From Oscillospiraceae bacterium (lineage in GTDB: Bacteria > Bacillota > Clostridia > Oscillospirales > Ruminococcaceae), in assembly GCA_004554485.1 (NCBI GenBank), contig SFLS01000007.1, forward strand, positions 1 to 53,479: a stretch of 53,479 nucleotides of DNA, written 5' to 3'. Below the pieces are notes generated by a model. That model was not told the origin of the DNA, made no database searches, and saw only the letters and a list, made by a program, of their open reading frames with translations. Of this stretch, positions 1-7,939 are shown one piece after another; the first letter of the stretch is position 1; each line of letters starts with the position of its first letter. A program made the translations under genes and the position numbers.

Positions 1-453
1 GAGGAAAAGGCGGCACTGGCGGAGCGGAAAAACCGTCAATATGTGGCGCTTTTGCAAAACCTGACACCTGATCACGTGCTGCCCGGCATCCGTCAGTTTC
101 TGCGCGATGCCCAGGCAGACGGCGTGAAGCTGGGTCTTGCCTCAGCGTCGAAGAACGCACGCACCATCATGGACGCTTTAGACCTGACGCAGAGCATCGA
201 TTTCATTGCCGATGCGGCTGCGGCACGGTCGAAGCCTGCCCCCGACATCTTTCTGCTGGCGGCAGAGGGTTTGGGTTTATCGCCCGAGGACTGCATCGGC
301 ATCGAGGATGCGGCGGCAGGGATCAAGGCCATCCATGCAGCAGGCATGAGAGCCGTTGGTATCGGGGATGCGACAGCGCTCCATGAGGCGGATCTGCTGC
401 TGCCCGAAACCGGAAAACTTGTATACCAAGATGTAAAACAGCATTTTTGCTGA
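1..453 (+). CDS. pgmB: Beta-phosphoglucomutase, 3' part (5' end outside window)
   Basis: The frame is open from base 1, so the N-terminus with the nucleophilic Asp lies outside the window. The visible 150 residues are the C-terminal core of a HAD-superfamily beta-phosphoglucomutase, which interconverts beta-glucose 1-phosphate and glucose 6-phosphate in the cytoplasm, usually after a maltose or trehalose phosphorylase. Recognisable parts are the cap-domain end (KNRQY then LTPDHVLPGI), HAD motif II (LASASKNA), the Lys of motif III (SKPAPDIF) and the acidic motif IV (IEDAAAGIKA). The stop is at 451-453. The family assignment is good because the SASKN and KPAPDIF motifs are typical of this subfamily. 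Other HAD phosphatases of the same subfamily are less likely. Confidence 0.88.
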   Translation, partial: EEKAALAERKNRQYVALLQNLTPDHVLPGIRQFLRDAQADGVKLGLASASKNARTIMDALDLTQSIDFIADAAAARSKPAPDIFLLAAEGLGLSPEDCIGIEDAAAGIKAIHAAGMRAVGIGDATALHEADLLLPETGKLVYQDVKQHFC

Positions 454-629
454 ATCATTCCCGCCGATAGTTATTACCCCACTTATTGATGCATATCGGT
501 CAACGAAAAGGAGGAATATATCCGCTGCGGCAGGCGGTGCGGTAGTGTGGAGATCTATCGCAAAGGAATACCGCTTCACAGCGATTACAAGGCTGCTCCT
601 TGCGGAGACAGAGCAGTTACAGCCGAGAA

Positions 630-1163
630 TTATGGCAAATGGTCATTATGGCTGACGGCGAGGGCTGCGACGAGCTTTGTCTCGGCATCACGCCGGCGGT
701 CATTCATCTTGGCCTCGGCCGTCGCCTGCTGGCGATCGTCGAGGAGCGGCCGGCGAAGCTCTTTCCCTTCTGCCTGTGCAGCGTTCAGCGCTTCCTCGCT
801 CTTTGCAGTCGCTTCGGCTACTGCTTTGTCGAGGTCGGCCATGTACTGGGCATCTTCCATGAGGGAGTAGCTGCCACCTGCATCTTCTGCGATATTCTGC
901 ATAGAATAGTTATTGACAGCATCAGTGTCTTGTGCTACACTAATGGTGTCGAAGTCAACCGCTGTGTTCCGTCTGGGCAATTGTAACCCATCTCGATGAA
1001 GCAGTCGGTTGGCTTCTTTTTTGCTATACCCTATGAGATTCCCACGAATCAACTGGTCTGCAATTGTATGCTGCTTGTAGTTCGCTTCGATTTTAAGACG
1101 CTCATTTATTAGCCTTTCCGCCCACTTCCGTGGGCTTCGGTTACGTTCCCATGTAATAATTTC
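630..1163 (-). pseudogene. Unknown coding remnant
   Basis: Reading on the minus strand there is a continuous frame of about 178 codons with protein-like composition. It includes a basic stretch (WERNRSPRKWAERL) and an Ala/Glu-rich, probably coiled-coil C-terminal half. There is no ATG with a ribosome site at its start, and the frame runs back towards the copA terminator, so it looks like the 3' piece of a gene whose 5' end was lost. I do not recognise the family; a phage or mobile-element origin is only a guess. The rest of 454-1180 shows nothing else I can support. Base composition is lower in GC than the main part of the window. Confidence 0.35.
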
Positions 1164-1181
1164 AAAAGAAACTACGATAAA

Positions 1182-1222
1182 ACAGGCGCCGACACCCGGA
1201 ACGCAAGCCGGTTGGTGCCTGT
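1182..1222 (-). terminator. Intrinsic terminator of the copper operon
   Basis: ACAGGCGCC (1182-1190) pairs with GGTGCCTGT (1214-1222), with an inner CCGG/CCGG helix. Read on the minus strand it is followed by TTTT. It lies 22 bases behind the copA stop. The other arm is followed by seven T on the plus strand, so it can work both ways. Confidence 0.8.
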
Positions 1223-1244
1223 TTTTTTACTGCGGAATAGTTGT

Positions 1245-1454
1245 TTATTGAATATCTGTTACCTGATAGCCCTCATCGGTAACAGCTTGTTTCAGCGTGT
1301 CATCGGGAATCTCTTTTTCCAGCGTTACAACAGCTGTTCCGGTCGTACAACTGACTTCAGCCTGCTTTACGCCGTCAAGTGCCAGAAGCGCCTTTTTGAC
1401 GTGCATCTCGCAATGCCCGCACATCATACCTTCAATTTTTAATGTCTTTTCCAT
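1245..1454 (-). CDS. Possible internal start producing a CopZ-like chaperone
   Basis: Within copA and in the same frame, an ATG at 1454 is preceded by AAGGAG at a spacing of 9 bases, a good ribosome site. It would give a 69-residue protein that is exactly the second HMA domain (MMCGHC motif). The family is known as CopZ, a soluble Cu(I) carrier to CopA. Whether the site is used, or is the fossil of a separate copZ that became fused to copA, cannot be told from sequence alone. Confidence 0.4.
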   Translation of the reverse strand: MEKTLKIEGMMCGHCEMHVKKALLALDGVKQAEVSCTTGTAVVTLEKEIPDDTLKQAVTDEGYQVTDIQ

Positions 1455-3773
1455 TGCTCTTTTCTCCTTCTCGGTTGTGGCTTTTAGTCGATTCTTGATT
1501 TTGTGATCCCGTTTGGAGTCGTACATCCGAAAGAAATTCAAACGCAGGGCATTGGTGACAACGCTGAAGCTGGATAAACTCATGGCCGCCGCGGCAAACA
1601 TGGGGTTGAGCTGCCAGCCGAGCAGGGAGATAAATACGCCTGCCGCCAGCGGGATACCAATGGTGTTGTAGATAAACGCCCAAAACAGGTTTTCGTGAAT
1701 ATTTCGCAGCGTCGCGCGGCTCAAACGGATGGCCGCAGGCACATCGGACAGACGGCTTTTCATCAGCACCACATCCGCCGCGTCAATCGCCACATCGGCG
1801 CCCGCACCAATGGCAATGCCGATATCGGCGCTGGTCAGGGCCGGGGCGTCATTGACGCCGTCCCCGACCATGATGACGTTTCCTTTTTGCTGCAGCTCAC
1901 GGATTACGTTCTCCTTGCCGTCCGGAAGCACACCGGCAATCACTTCGTCAACGCCGGCCCTCGCTCCGATCGCTTTCGCCGTGCGCTCGTTATCGCCCGT
2001 CAGCATTACCACATGGATGCCCATATTCTGCATTTCCTTTATCGCCTGCGGACTGTCCTCTTTGATCGTATCCGCAACGGTGATAATACCGCAAAGCTCA
2101 CCGCCGCCGGCAAAGAACAGCGGCGTTTTTCCTTCTTCCGAAAGCCGCTCGGATTCTGCCTTTATTTCATCAGGCACAGGGATTTGTTCGCTGATAAATT
2201 GATAGCTGCCGCCAAGCAGGACAGCACCGCCCAGAGAAGCGGTAAGTCCGTTGCCCGGTAAGGCTTTGAACTGCTCTACCTCACTGGCTGCCAGACCATC
2301 CTGCTCCGCCCTTTGCGTGATTGCCCGTGCCAGCGGATGCTCGCTTTTTTTCTCCAGCGTATACGCAATCGATAAAAGCTCCTTTTCGCTTCTGCCATTT
2401 ATCGGGATCAGATCCGTAACTCTTGGTTCTCCTTGCGTTATCGTTCCGGTTTTATCAAGCGCTACAATCTGCGTTTTTCCCGTTTTTTCCAGAGAAACGG
2501 CTGTCTTAAAGAGGATTCCGTTCTTTGCGCCCTTTCCGCTGCCCACCATAATGGCTACAGGCGTGGCAAGCCCCAGCGCGCAGGGACAGCTGATCACCAG
2601 GACCGAGATGCCCCTCGCCAAAGCAAAGTCTACCGTCTCACCGGCGATAAGCCATGCTATCACCGTTATCACTGCAATCGCAATCACAGCTGGGACAAAC
2701 ACCCCCGACACCTTGTCTGCGACCTTTGCAATCGGCGCTTTTGTGGCAGCCGCATCGCTGACCATCTGAATGATCTGCGAAAGCGTGGTGTCCTCGCCCA
2801 CTCTGGTTGCCTCACAGCGGAGAAAACCCGACCGGTTCAGCGTTCCTGCGGAGACCATGCTTCCTGCCGCTTTGTCGACCGGAATGCTCTCCCCGGTCAG
2901 GGTGGATTCGTCAACGGCGCTGTTTCCCTCCAAAACCGTTCCGTCCACAGGGATATTTTCGCCGGGACGCACCAAAAAGATGTCGCTCTTTGCCACCTGC
3001 TCAATCGGCACCGTTATTTCGGTACCGTCCCTGTCGAGCGTGGCAGTCTTGGGCGCCAGCTTCATCAGCCCCTTCAAAGCGTCGGTGGTTTTGCCCTTTG
3101 AGCGCGCCTCCAGCATTTTGCCCAGGGTAATCAGCGTAAGAATCGTGGCGGCAGACTCGAAGTAGAATTCGTGCATATAGGACATCACAGCATCCATATT
3201 GCCCCTGACCTGGGCGTCCGTCATGGCAAATAGAGCGAATGTGCTGTAACCAAAGGCAGCCGCAGCGCCTAATGCAACCAAAGCGTCCATGTTCGGGGCA
3301 CGGTGCCACAGGCTCTTAAATCCGCTGATAAAGAACTTCTGGTTGATGACCATGACCGCAACCGTCAGCAATAGCTGCAAAAGTCCCATTGCCACATGGT
3401 TGCCGTCAAAAAAAGATGGCAGCGGCCAGCCCCACATCATGTGCCCCATGGAAACGTACATCAGTACAATCCAGAAGCCCAAAGAGGCAAAGAGTCGCTT
3501 TTTCAGCGCAGGGGTTTCCCGATCCTTCAGCGCGTCCCCGTCGGAGGATGACCGTGTGTTTCGCTCCGTGTTTCTTTTTTTTATTGCCGCGTCGTATCCT
3601 GCGTTACGAACCGCCGCTATAATCTCTTCGGCATCGGCAGTTCCCTCCACACCCATGGAATTGGTCAGCAGGCTAACCGAGCAGGAGGTTACACCTTTCA
3701 CGCCTGATACTGCTTTTTCCACACGGGCGGTGCAGGCAGCACAGCTCATACCGGTTACTGTATATTGCTCCAT
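1245..3773 (-). CDS. copA: Copper-exporting P1B-type ATPase with C-terminal CopZ-like domain
   Basis: This 842-residue membrane ATPase exports Cu(I) using ATP. Domains in order: N-terminal HMA domain with GMSCAAC (Cys11, Cys14); membrane segments from about residue 96; actuator domain with TGES (293-296); the membrane metal-binding CPC (396-398); the phosphorylated Asp in DKTGT (Asp440); SEHP (His479); GDGVND (637-642). After the last membrane helices (to about 750) there is a charged linker and a second complete HMA domain (about 777-840) with MMCGHC (Cys785, Cys788). That second domain resembles a stand-alone CopZ chaperone. The start ATG follows AAGGAGG at an unusually long spacing of 15 bases. 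The gene is 22 bases behind csoR and shares its promoter, so copper should induce it. A role with silver as well is possible. Confidence 0.95.
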   Translation of the reverse strand: MEQYTVTGMSCAACTARVEKAVSGVKGVTSCSVSLLTNSMGVEGTADAEEIIAAVRNAGYDAAIKKRNTERNTRSSSDGDALKDRETPALKKRLFASLGFWIVLMYVSMGHMMWGWPLPSFFDGNHVAMGLLQLLLTVAVMVINQKFFISGFKSLWHRAPNMDALVALGAAAAFGYSTFALFAMTDAQVRGNMDAVMSYMHEFYFESAATILTLITLGKMLEARSKGKTTDALKGLMKLAPKTATLDRDGTEITVPIEQVAKSDIFLVRPGENIPVDGTVLEGNSAVDESTLTGESIPVDKAAGSMVSAGTLNRSGFLRCEATRVGEDTTLSQIIQMVSDAAATKAPIAKVADKVSGVFVPAVIAIAVITVIAWLIAGETVDFALARGISVLVISCPCALGLATPVAIMVGSGKGAKNGILFKTAVSLEKTGKTQIVALDKTGTITQGEPRVTDLIPINGRSEKELLSIAYTLEKKSEHPLARAITQRAEQDGLAASEVEQFKALPGNGLTASLGGAVLLGGSYQFISEQIPVPDEIKAESERLSEEGKTPLFFAGGGELCGIITVADTIKEDSPQAIKEMQNMGIHVVMLTGDNERTAKAIGARAGVDEVIAGVLPDGKENVIRELQQKGNVIMVGDGVNDAPALTSADIGIAIGAGADVAIDAADVVLMKSRLSDVPAAIRLSRATLRNIHENLFWAFIYNTIGIPLAAGVFISLLGWQLNPMFAAAAMSLSSFSVVTNALRLNFFRMYDSKRDHKIKNRLKATTEKEKRAMEKTLKIEGMMCGHCEMHVKKALLALDGVKQAEVSCTTGTAVVTLEKEIPDDTLKQAVTDEGYQVTDIQ

Positions 3774-3795
3774 CGTTTATTTGTAACGCCTCCTT

Positions 3796-4104
3796 TTATT
3801 TCATCAGTTTTTGCAGGGTCGCCACTAACTCGTCAATTACTTCATCCTTGCCGTCACGAATATCCCTGGCAACACAGCCCCGGATATGGCTCGCCAGCAG
3901 CTCCTTATTAAAGGCATTGACCGCAGCGTTCACAGCGGCAGACTGGATTAGTATATCCGCGCAGTAAGCGTTTTTTTCCACCATCCCGCGAATCCCGCGA
4001 ATCTGCCCTTCGATTCGGTTCAGGCGGTGAATCAGCTTTTTGCGCTCTTCTTCCGGACGGGCTGTTGTCTTTTCGCAGCATCCGCAAACTTCTTTATCAG
4101 TCAT
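3796..4104 (-). CDS. csoR: Copper-sensing repressor CsoR
   Basis: This is a 102-residue all-helical DUF156 repressor. The Cu(I) ligands of CsoR are present: Cys48, His73 and Cys77, within NAYCADI and ASHIRGC. The extra CGCC near the N-terminus is outside the core. I chose the ATG at 4104 because AAGGAG lies 9 bases before it; the in-frame GTG at 4110 would sit only 3 bases from that site. The gene is first in an operon with copA. In the family, the apo-tetramer binds the operator and Cu(I) releases it. The operator in front of the gene (see next entries) fits copper autoregulation rather than formaldehyde (FrmR) or nickel (RcnR) relatives. Confidence 0.93.
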   Translation of the reverse strand: MTDKEVCGCCEKTTARPEEERKKLIHRLNRIEGQIRGIRGMVEKNAYCADILIQSAAVNAAVNAFNKELLASHIRGCVARDIRDGKDEVIDELVATLQKLMK

Positions 4105-4121
4105 TGTCACATTCTCCTTCC

Positions 4122-4138
4122 ATACCCCGGCAGGGTAT
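4122..4138 (-). promoter_or_regulatory. Second, downstream CsoR-like box
   Basis: ATACCC-N5-GGGTAT lies between the promoter and the csoR ribosome site. It shares the half-site of the main operator, so it may be a second CsoR site or a transcript hairpin. Confidence 0.6.
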
Positions 4139-4142
4139 TATC

Positions 4143-4171
4143 ATTATATACCCCGTAGGGGTATATGTCAA
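4143..4171 (-). promoter_or_regulatory. csoR-copA promoter with CsoR operator in the spacer
   Basis: On the minus strand TTGACA (4166-4171) and TATAAT (4143-4148) are separated by exactly 17 bases. Nearly the whole spacer is a perfect palindrome (4146-4166) of the type TACCCC-TAC-GGGGTA, the classic CsoR box. A repressor bound there would block RNA polymerase directly. Confidence 0.92.
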
Positions 4172-4334
4172 TGGGATCACCGGCAATTCACGCCGGCACT
4201 TTTATATTTTGGCAAAGGGCGAAGGGAAAAGCAGGGCTGAATCCTGTCCGGCGGCGCGTACCCGGAAATTCCTGACGGAAAACCGGGCGGTTCCAAAGCA
4301 GCCGTCCCGGCCTTTGGCAGCGCAGAGATGCCGT

Positions 4335-4376
4335 AAAACACCGGCCGCCTCCCCGTAGGGAGGCGGCCGGTGTTTT
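4335..4376 (-). terminator. Terminator of the flavodiiron gene
   Basis: A perfect 19-bp stem (4335-4353 with 4358-4376), CGTA loop, and TTTT at the end on both strands. It lies 8 bases behind the flavodiiron stop. Nothing else is visible in 4172-4334. Confidence 0.9.
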
Positions 4377-4384
4377 ATGAAAAG

Positions 4385-6238
4385 TCAGGAAAGCGGTTCA
4401 AAGTCCTCAGCGCCGTGCTTGCAAAGCGGGCAGATAAAATCTTCGGGCAGGGTGTCGCCCTCGTAGACATAGCCGCAGATCTTGCAGACAAAGCCCTTTT
4501 TCTGCTCAGCCTGGGGCTGGGGCTTGGGCTTGATGTGCTGGAAGTAGTAGCTGTAGGTGACGGAAGGCTCCTCGGAGAGGATCTGCGCCTCGGTGACCTC
4601 GGCCACAAAAAGGGTGTGCGTCCCGTAATCGGCGGTGGAGATGACCCGCCCGGAGAGCAACGCGTTGGTATACTCCGGCAGGTAGCACAGCCCGTTGGCG
4701 CTGCGGGGGCCCTCCCAGCCGGCAAATTTATCGGTATCTCGGCCGCTCTGGAAGCCGAAGTGCTGAAAGACCTTAAAGGGGACCTTTTCGGTGAGGACCG
4801 AAACGTTGAATACCCCGGTCCGGAGGATCATATCGTGGGTGAGGTTCTGCTTGTTGACGGCGATGGTGATCCGCTTGGGGGTATCGGTAAGCAGCTGGGC
4901 GGTATTGATAATGCAGCCGTTGTCCTTTTCCCCCTCCCGTGCGGTCAGTACAAACAGACCGTAGGAGAGCTTGAAGAAGGCGGCGGGATCCATGGAACCG
5001 CCGGCAGCCGGCGCAGCCGCGGCCGCTGCGGGTTTCCGCCGGGGCATGGTGGCGGCCAGCGCTTCCACCAGCGCGTCAACATCGGCGCTCTGGGCGGGCT
5101 TCAGGGAGGAACGCAGCGAAACCGTTTCGTTCAGGAAGGTCATGTTCCGGCACTCGGAAAGGATCTCCCGCATCAGCCGGCCGGAGGTCGCCGCCCAGGA
5201 GCCGTTTTCCACAAAGGCCACCGTGCGATTCTGGATATTGTGTGCGGCCAGATCCCGCAGCAGCTCGTCCATCGAAACAAATACCCCGGCATTGTAGGTA
5301 GTGGAAGCAAACAGCAGATGGCTCCAGCGGAACGCGGCCGCCACAATCTCGGAGGCGGGGGTCACCGATACATCAAACATGACGGTGCGGATCCCCTGGT
5401 CCCGCAGACGGGAAGCAATGATCTCCGCCGTATTTTCGGTGTTGCCGTAGACCGAAGCATAGGCGATCATCACGCCGGTATCCTCGGGCTGGTAGGTGCT
5501 CCAGCGCTGGTATTTTTCGATATAGTCGCCGATATTGCTGCGCCAGACAAAGCCGTGCAGGGGGCAGATCATCTCGATCTCCAAAGCGGACACCTTTTGC
5601 AGAAGGGCCTGCACCTGGGTGCCGTATTTGCCCACGATATTGCAGTAATAGCGGCGCGCTTCATCCAGGTAGTCCCGCATAAAGTCCACTTCATCGGCAA
5701 AGATGGCGCCGTTGAGCGCCCCAAAGGTGCCGAAGGCGTCGGCGGAAAACAGGATATGGTCGGTCAAATCATAGGTCACCATGACCTCCGGCCAGTGCAC
5801 CATGGGGGCCATAAGGAACTGCAGCGTATGGCGGCCGGTGGACAGGGTATCGCGCTCTTGCACCAGGTGGAGTTTGACGGACCGGTCCAGGGAGAAGAAC
5901 TGTTCCATCATGGCGCGGGTCTTTTCGTTGCAGACCACGGTCACCTCGGGGTAACGGAGCACCAGCTCGGAAAGGGTGGCGGAATGGTCGGGCTCCATGT
6001 GCTGGATAATCACATAATCCAGCTTGCGGCCGCCCAAAGCGTGCGCCAGATTTTCAAAAAATACCTTGCCGACTGCCTTATCCACCGTATCAAAAAGGAC
6101 GGTAGAATCATCGGTGAGCAGATAGGAATTATAGGATACGCCTGTCGGGACCGAGTAGACCCCTTCAAACATAGCCAGCCGGCGGTCGTTCCCGCCGACC
6201 CATACCAGATCATCGGTCAGCTTTTTCGTGCAGTACAT
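4385..6238 (-). CDS. Four-domain flavodiiron protein (diiron-flavodoxin-flavin reductase-rubredoxin)
   Basis: This is a 617-residue cytoplasmic oxidoreductase that in this family reduces O2 to water or NO to N2O, protecting anaerobes. Domains: metallo-beta-lactamase-like diiron domain with all ligands visible (His80, Glu82, Asp84 in HMEPDH; His148; Asp167; His228); flavodoxin domain with FMN loop ASVYGNTEN (261-269); an Ala/Pro linker (403-413); a flavin-reductase-like domain (about 417-570); and a C-terminal rubredoxin with CKIC (585-588) and CPLC (603-606). The last two domains would let one chain carry electrons from a nicotinamide donor to the diiron site, though no donor site can be confirmed here. 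Start ATG has an AGGAGG site. It is monocistronic between a strong promoter and a strong terminator. Confidence 0.93.
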   Translation of the reverse strand: MYCTKKLTDDLVWVGGNDRRLAMFEGVYSVPTGVSYNSYLLTDDSTVLFDTVDKAVGKVFFENLAHALGGRKLDYVIIQHMEPDHSATLSELVLRYPEVTVVCNEKTRAMMEQFFSLDRSVKLHLVQERDTLSTGRHTLQFLMAPMVHWPEVMVTYDLTDHILFSADAFGTFGALNGAIFADEVDFMRDYLDEARRYYCNIVGKYGTQVQALLQKVSALEIEMICPLHGFVWRSNIGDYIEKYQRWSTYQPEDTGVMIAYASVYGNTENTAEIIASRLRDQGIRTVMFDVSVTPASEIVAAAFRWSHLLFASTTYNAGVFVSMDELLRDLAAHNIQNRTVAFVENGSWAATSGRLMREILSECRNMTFLNETVSLRSSLKPAQSADVDALVEALAATMPRRKPAAAAAAPAAGGSMDPAAFFKLSYGLFVLTAREGEKDNGCIINTAQLLTDTPKRITIAVNKQNLTHDMILRTGVFNVSVLTEKVPFKVFQHFGFQSGRDTDKFAGWEGPRSANGLCYLPEYTNALLSGRVISTADYGTHTLFVAEVTEAQILSEEPSVTYSYYFQHIKPKPQPQAEQKKGFVCKICGYVYEGDTLPEDFICPLCKHGAEDFEPLS

Positions 6239-6256
6239 AGAATACCTCCTTTTTCA

Positions 6257-6302
6257 AATACCATCTGTTTGGTATTATAGTCCACTTTACCGCCGGTTTC
6301 AA
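6257..6302 (-). promoter_or_regulatory. Promoter of the flavodiiron gene with adjacent inverted repeat
   Basis: TTGAAA (6297-6302), 17 bases, TATAAT (6274-6279) on the minus strand. An inverted repeat AATACC-N8-GGTATT (6257-6276) overlaps the -10 and the start point, so it is a candidate operator for an oxygen- or NO-responsive regulator. Confidence 0.75.
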
Positions 6303-6317
6303 TATTTCCGTAAAAGA

Positions 6318-6533
6318 ATGGGAGCCCCGCTCTGTTTTGGTATGGAAGAAGAACAGCTCCTGGACCTGCTGCGTCCGCTCCGGGATTGCGAAGCGGAAAC
6401 GCGGGAGTTCCGCTTTTCCAATGGATACGCCAAGGTGGCACCCGGCCGGGCGGATGCTTTCCGAACCGCTTTTGGAGAGGCAGACCGGATGCTTTACGCT
6501 GAAAAGAATACGGCAAGATCCGCCTTAAAATAA
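6318..6533 (+). pseudogene. C-terminal fragment of a GGDEF-like domain
   Basis: A short frame encodes 71 residues. Its end (FRFSNGYAKV, then FGEADRMLYAEK) matches the last strand and helix of diguanylate cyclase GGDEF domains, where a Ser-x-Gly-Tyr/Phe-Ala strand is followed by AD-x-x-MY-x-AK. The GGDEF active site and any sensor part are missing, and no ribosome site is evident before the ATG. I take it as a decayed remnant. It overlaps the leader of the divergent flavodiiron gene only at its promoter side. Confidence 0.5.
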
Positions 6534-6572
6534 AAGCTCCCCGCCCAATGATGGGCGCTGATAAAACAGCAG

Positions 6573-6609
6573 ATCCTCCCTATGATCACACAGCGATTAT
6601 AGGGAGGAT
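6573..6609 (+). terminator. Hairpin, possible terminator
   Basis: ATCCTCCCTAT (6573-6583) pairs perfectly with ATAGGGAGGAT (6599-6609), followed by TTTG. It stands behind the GGDEF remnant. Nothing else is visible between 6610 and 6785. Confidence 0.5.
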
Positions 6610-6789
6610 TTGTTTGTATTTGCCTGACAAGCCGCAAAGGAGTGCCGCTTTCTTGACGAAACAAAGTGACGCAGGACGCACGATACTACCGTCAGAGGAG
6701 TATAGAAGTGGGCCCCTTTCCTTCTGAATGGCTTTAAAGAGGCGGACAAACTGAAAGTGATCAGGGAGAAAATTTTTTTGAGATAACCC

Positions 6790-6818
6790 TTGACATTTTA
6801 TCATTATTGATATTTAAT
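6790..6818 (+). promoter_or_regulatory. Promoter of the Fur-family gene with dyad in spacer
   Basis: TTGACA (6790-6795), 17-base spacer, TTTAAT (6813-6818). The spacer contains TATCA-TTAT-TGATA, an AT-rich dyad resembling Fur/PerR boxes, which suggests autoregulation. Confidence 0.7.
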
Positions 6819-6853
6819 ATTAACAAGGATATTATATCAGTTAGGTGAATGCT

Positions 6854-7255
6854 ATGATAAGACGTAATACGATTCAACGTTCCTCCGTTCTGGAAGCAGT
6901 AAACAAATTGCATTGCCATGCCACGGCAGACGAGATATATAACGAAATTGCCAAGGAGCATCCTACGATCAGCCGTGCAACCGTATACCGAAATCTGAAT
7001 CTGTTATCTGAAATGGGCGAAATTCGCCGTCTTGAGATACCTGGGAGTGCTGATCGTTTCGACCATATCAGCAGCAATCATTGTCATGTAAAATGTGAAG
7101 TATGCGGACGAGTTTTTGATGTGGATATGGATTTTGTCAGCGGCCTTGAAAGTGGGATCAGAGATGTCCACGGATTTGACTTTTCAGGTTATGACATCAT
7201 CTTTCATGGCATATGTCCGGAATGCAAAGAACAAAAGGGTTCCGGCAAGGAATAA
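6854..7255 (+). CDS. Fur-family metalloregulator, PerR-like
   Basis: A 133-residue winged-helix repressor. The DNA-binding helix region is SRATVYRNLNLL. The structural zinc site is made of CEVC (Cys81, Cys84) and CPEC (Cys121, Cys124). The regulatory site resembles PerR: Asp of RFDH, then NHCH giving two histidines two apart, and a downstream FDVDMD. These residues bind Fe or Mn and in PerR are oxidised by peroxide; Fur proper is the alternative. I prefer the ATG at 6854, with AGGTGA 6 bases before it, over the in-frame GTG at 6845. The next gene in the same direction is the QueD-like protein, 61 bases on. Its target regulon is not visible here. Confidence 0.88.
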   Translation: MIRRNTIQRSSVLEAVNKLHCHATADEIYNEIAKEHPTISRATVYRNLNLLSEMGEIRRLEIPGSADRFDHISSNHCHVKCEVCGRVFDVDMDFVSGLESGIRDVHGFDFSGYDIIFHGICPECKEQKGSGKE

Positions 7256-7316
7256 AGCAGCTTGGGAAAAGGCGCGGAAACGAGCGTTTTCATAAATTAA
7301 ATTAAGGAGGATTATC

Positions 7317-7880
7317 ATGAGAAGCATTACTACTTTAGATCTGCAGTACGCACATCGTTTTTATGGTTTCAAGGGTGAGGCCCAGTATCTGCATGGACAT
7401 ACAGGGGTTCTGACCATTGAAGTGGAAGACTCTGTTGAACCGGGCGTAAATATGGTCTTTCCCTGCAATGAGATTCAGAAAACAGCATGGGAGGTTCTGA
7501 AGAATTTCGACCACGCTCTGATCCTGCGGGAAGACGATCCGCTGCTGCCTGCAATCCTGAAAGTCTACGAAGAGCAGGGCATCAAGGACGGCGCCCCTAC
7601 CAACAAGATGAAGGGCCCCGCGTTCAAAACCGAGCTTGCAACCGCTTATCCCGATTGCCGTCTGGTCGTAACAAAGGAGACCATGACTGTGGAAGGCATG
7701 ATCAAGATTGTTTATGATCTTCTGAAAGACAAGCTGAATATCGCCAAGCTGACCTTCACCAGCGGCGTGAACGCTGCGTCCCAGGAATATAAGCCTGAAG
7801 CCTCCCGGGACCGCTGCCCCCTGTGCGGTATCGCTCTGAACGAAAACGGCGTATGCCCCAAGTGTGGGTACAAGAAGTAA
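7317..7880 (+). CDS. 6-carboxytetrahydropterin synthase-like protein with C-terminal zinc ribbon
   Basis: A 187-residue T-fold protein. The zinc-binding histidines of the 6-pyruvoyl-tetrahydropterin synthase/QueD family are present (AHRF and LHGHTG). The last 30 residues add a zinc ribbon, CPLC and CPKC. QueD proteins usually have a catalytic Cys four residues before HGH; here that position is Ala, in GEAQYLHGH, with a Glu next to it. It may therefore catalyse a related but different pterin reaction, or use Glu as in the PTPS-III type. The ribosome site is AAGGAGG. It is not next to queC, queE or folE, so queuosine synthesis cannot be read from the neighbours. Confidence 0.8.
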   Translation: MRSITTLDLQYAHRFYGFKGEAQYLHGHTGVLTIEVEDSVEPGVNMVFPCNEIQKTAWEVLKNFDHALILREDDPLLPAILKVYEEQGIKDGAPTNKMKGPAFKTELATAYPDCRLVVTKETMTVEGMIKIVYDLLKDKLNIAKLTFTSGVNAASQEYKPEASRDRCPLCGIALNENGVCPKCGYKK

Positions 7881-7899
7881 TCATTCCCAGGCGCAAAAA

Positions 7900-7939
7900 C
7901 AGAACGCCCGAAGAATCCGCGGATTCTTCGGGCGTTCTG
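7900..7939 (-). terminator. Perfect 40-bp palindrome, convergent terminator
   Basis: A perfect palindrome (arms 7900-7919 and 7920-7939) followed on the minus strand by TTTTT. It lies between the convergent QueD-like gene and the SpoU methyltransferase gene and can end both transcripts. Confidence 0.85.

Noticed and set aside
4370..6280. Plus-strand open frame of 636 codons opposite the flavodiiron gene
   Set aside because: It is the antisense reading of a GC-rich gene with clear domains; it has Gly/His/Gln-rich composition and no ribosome site.
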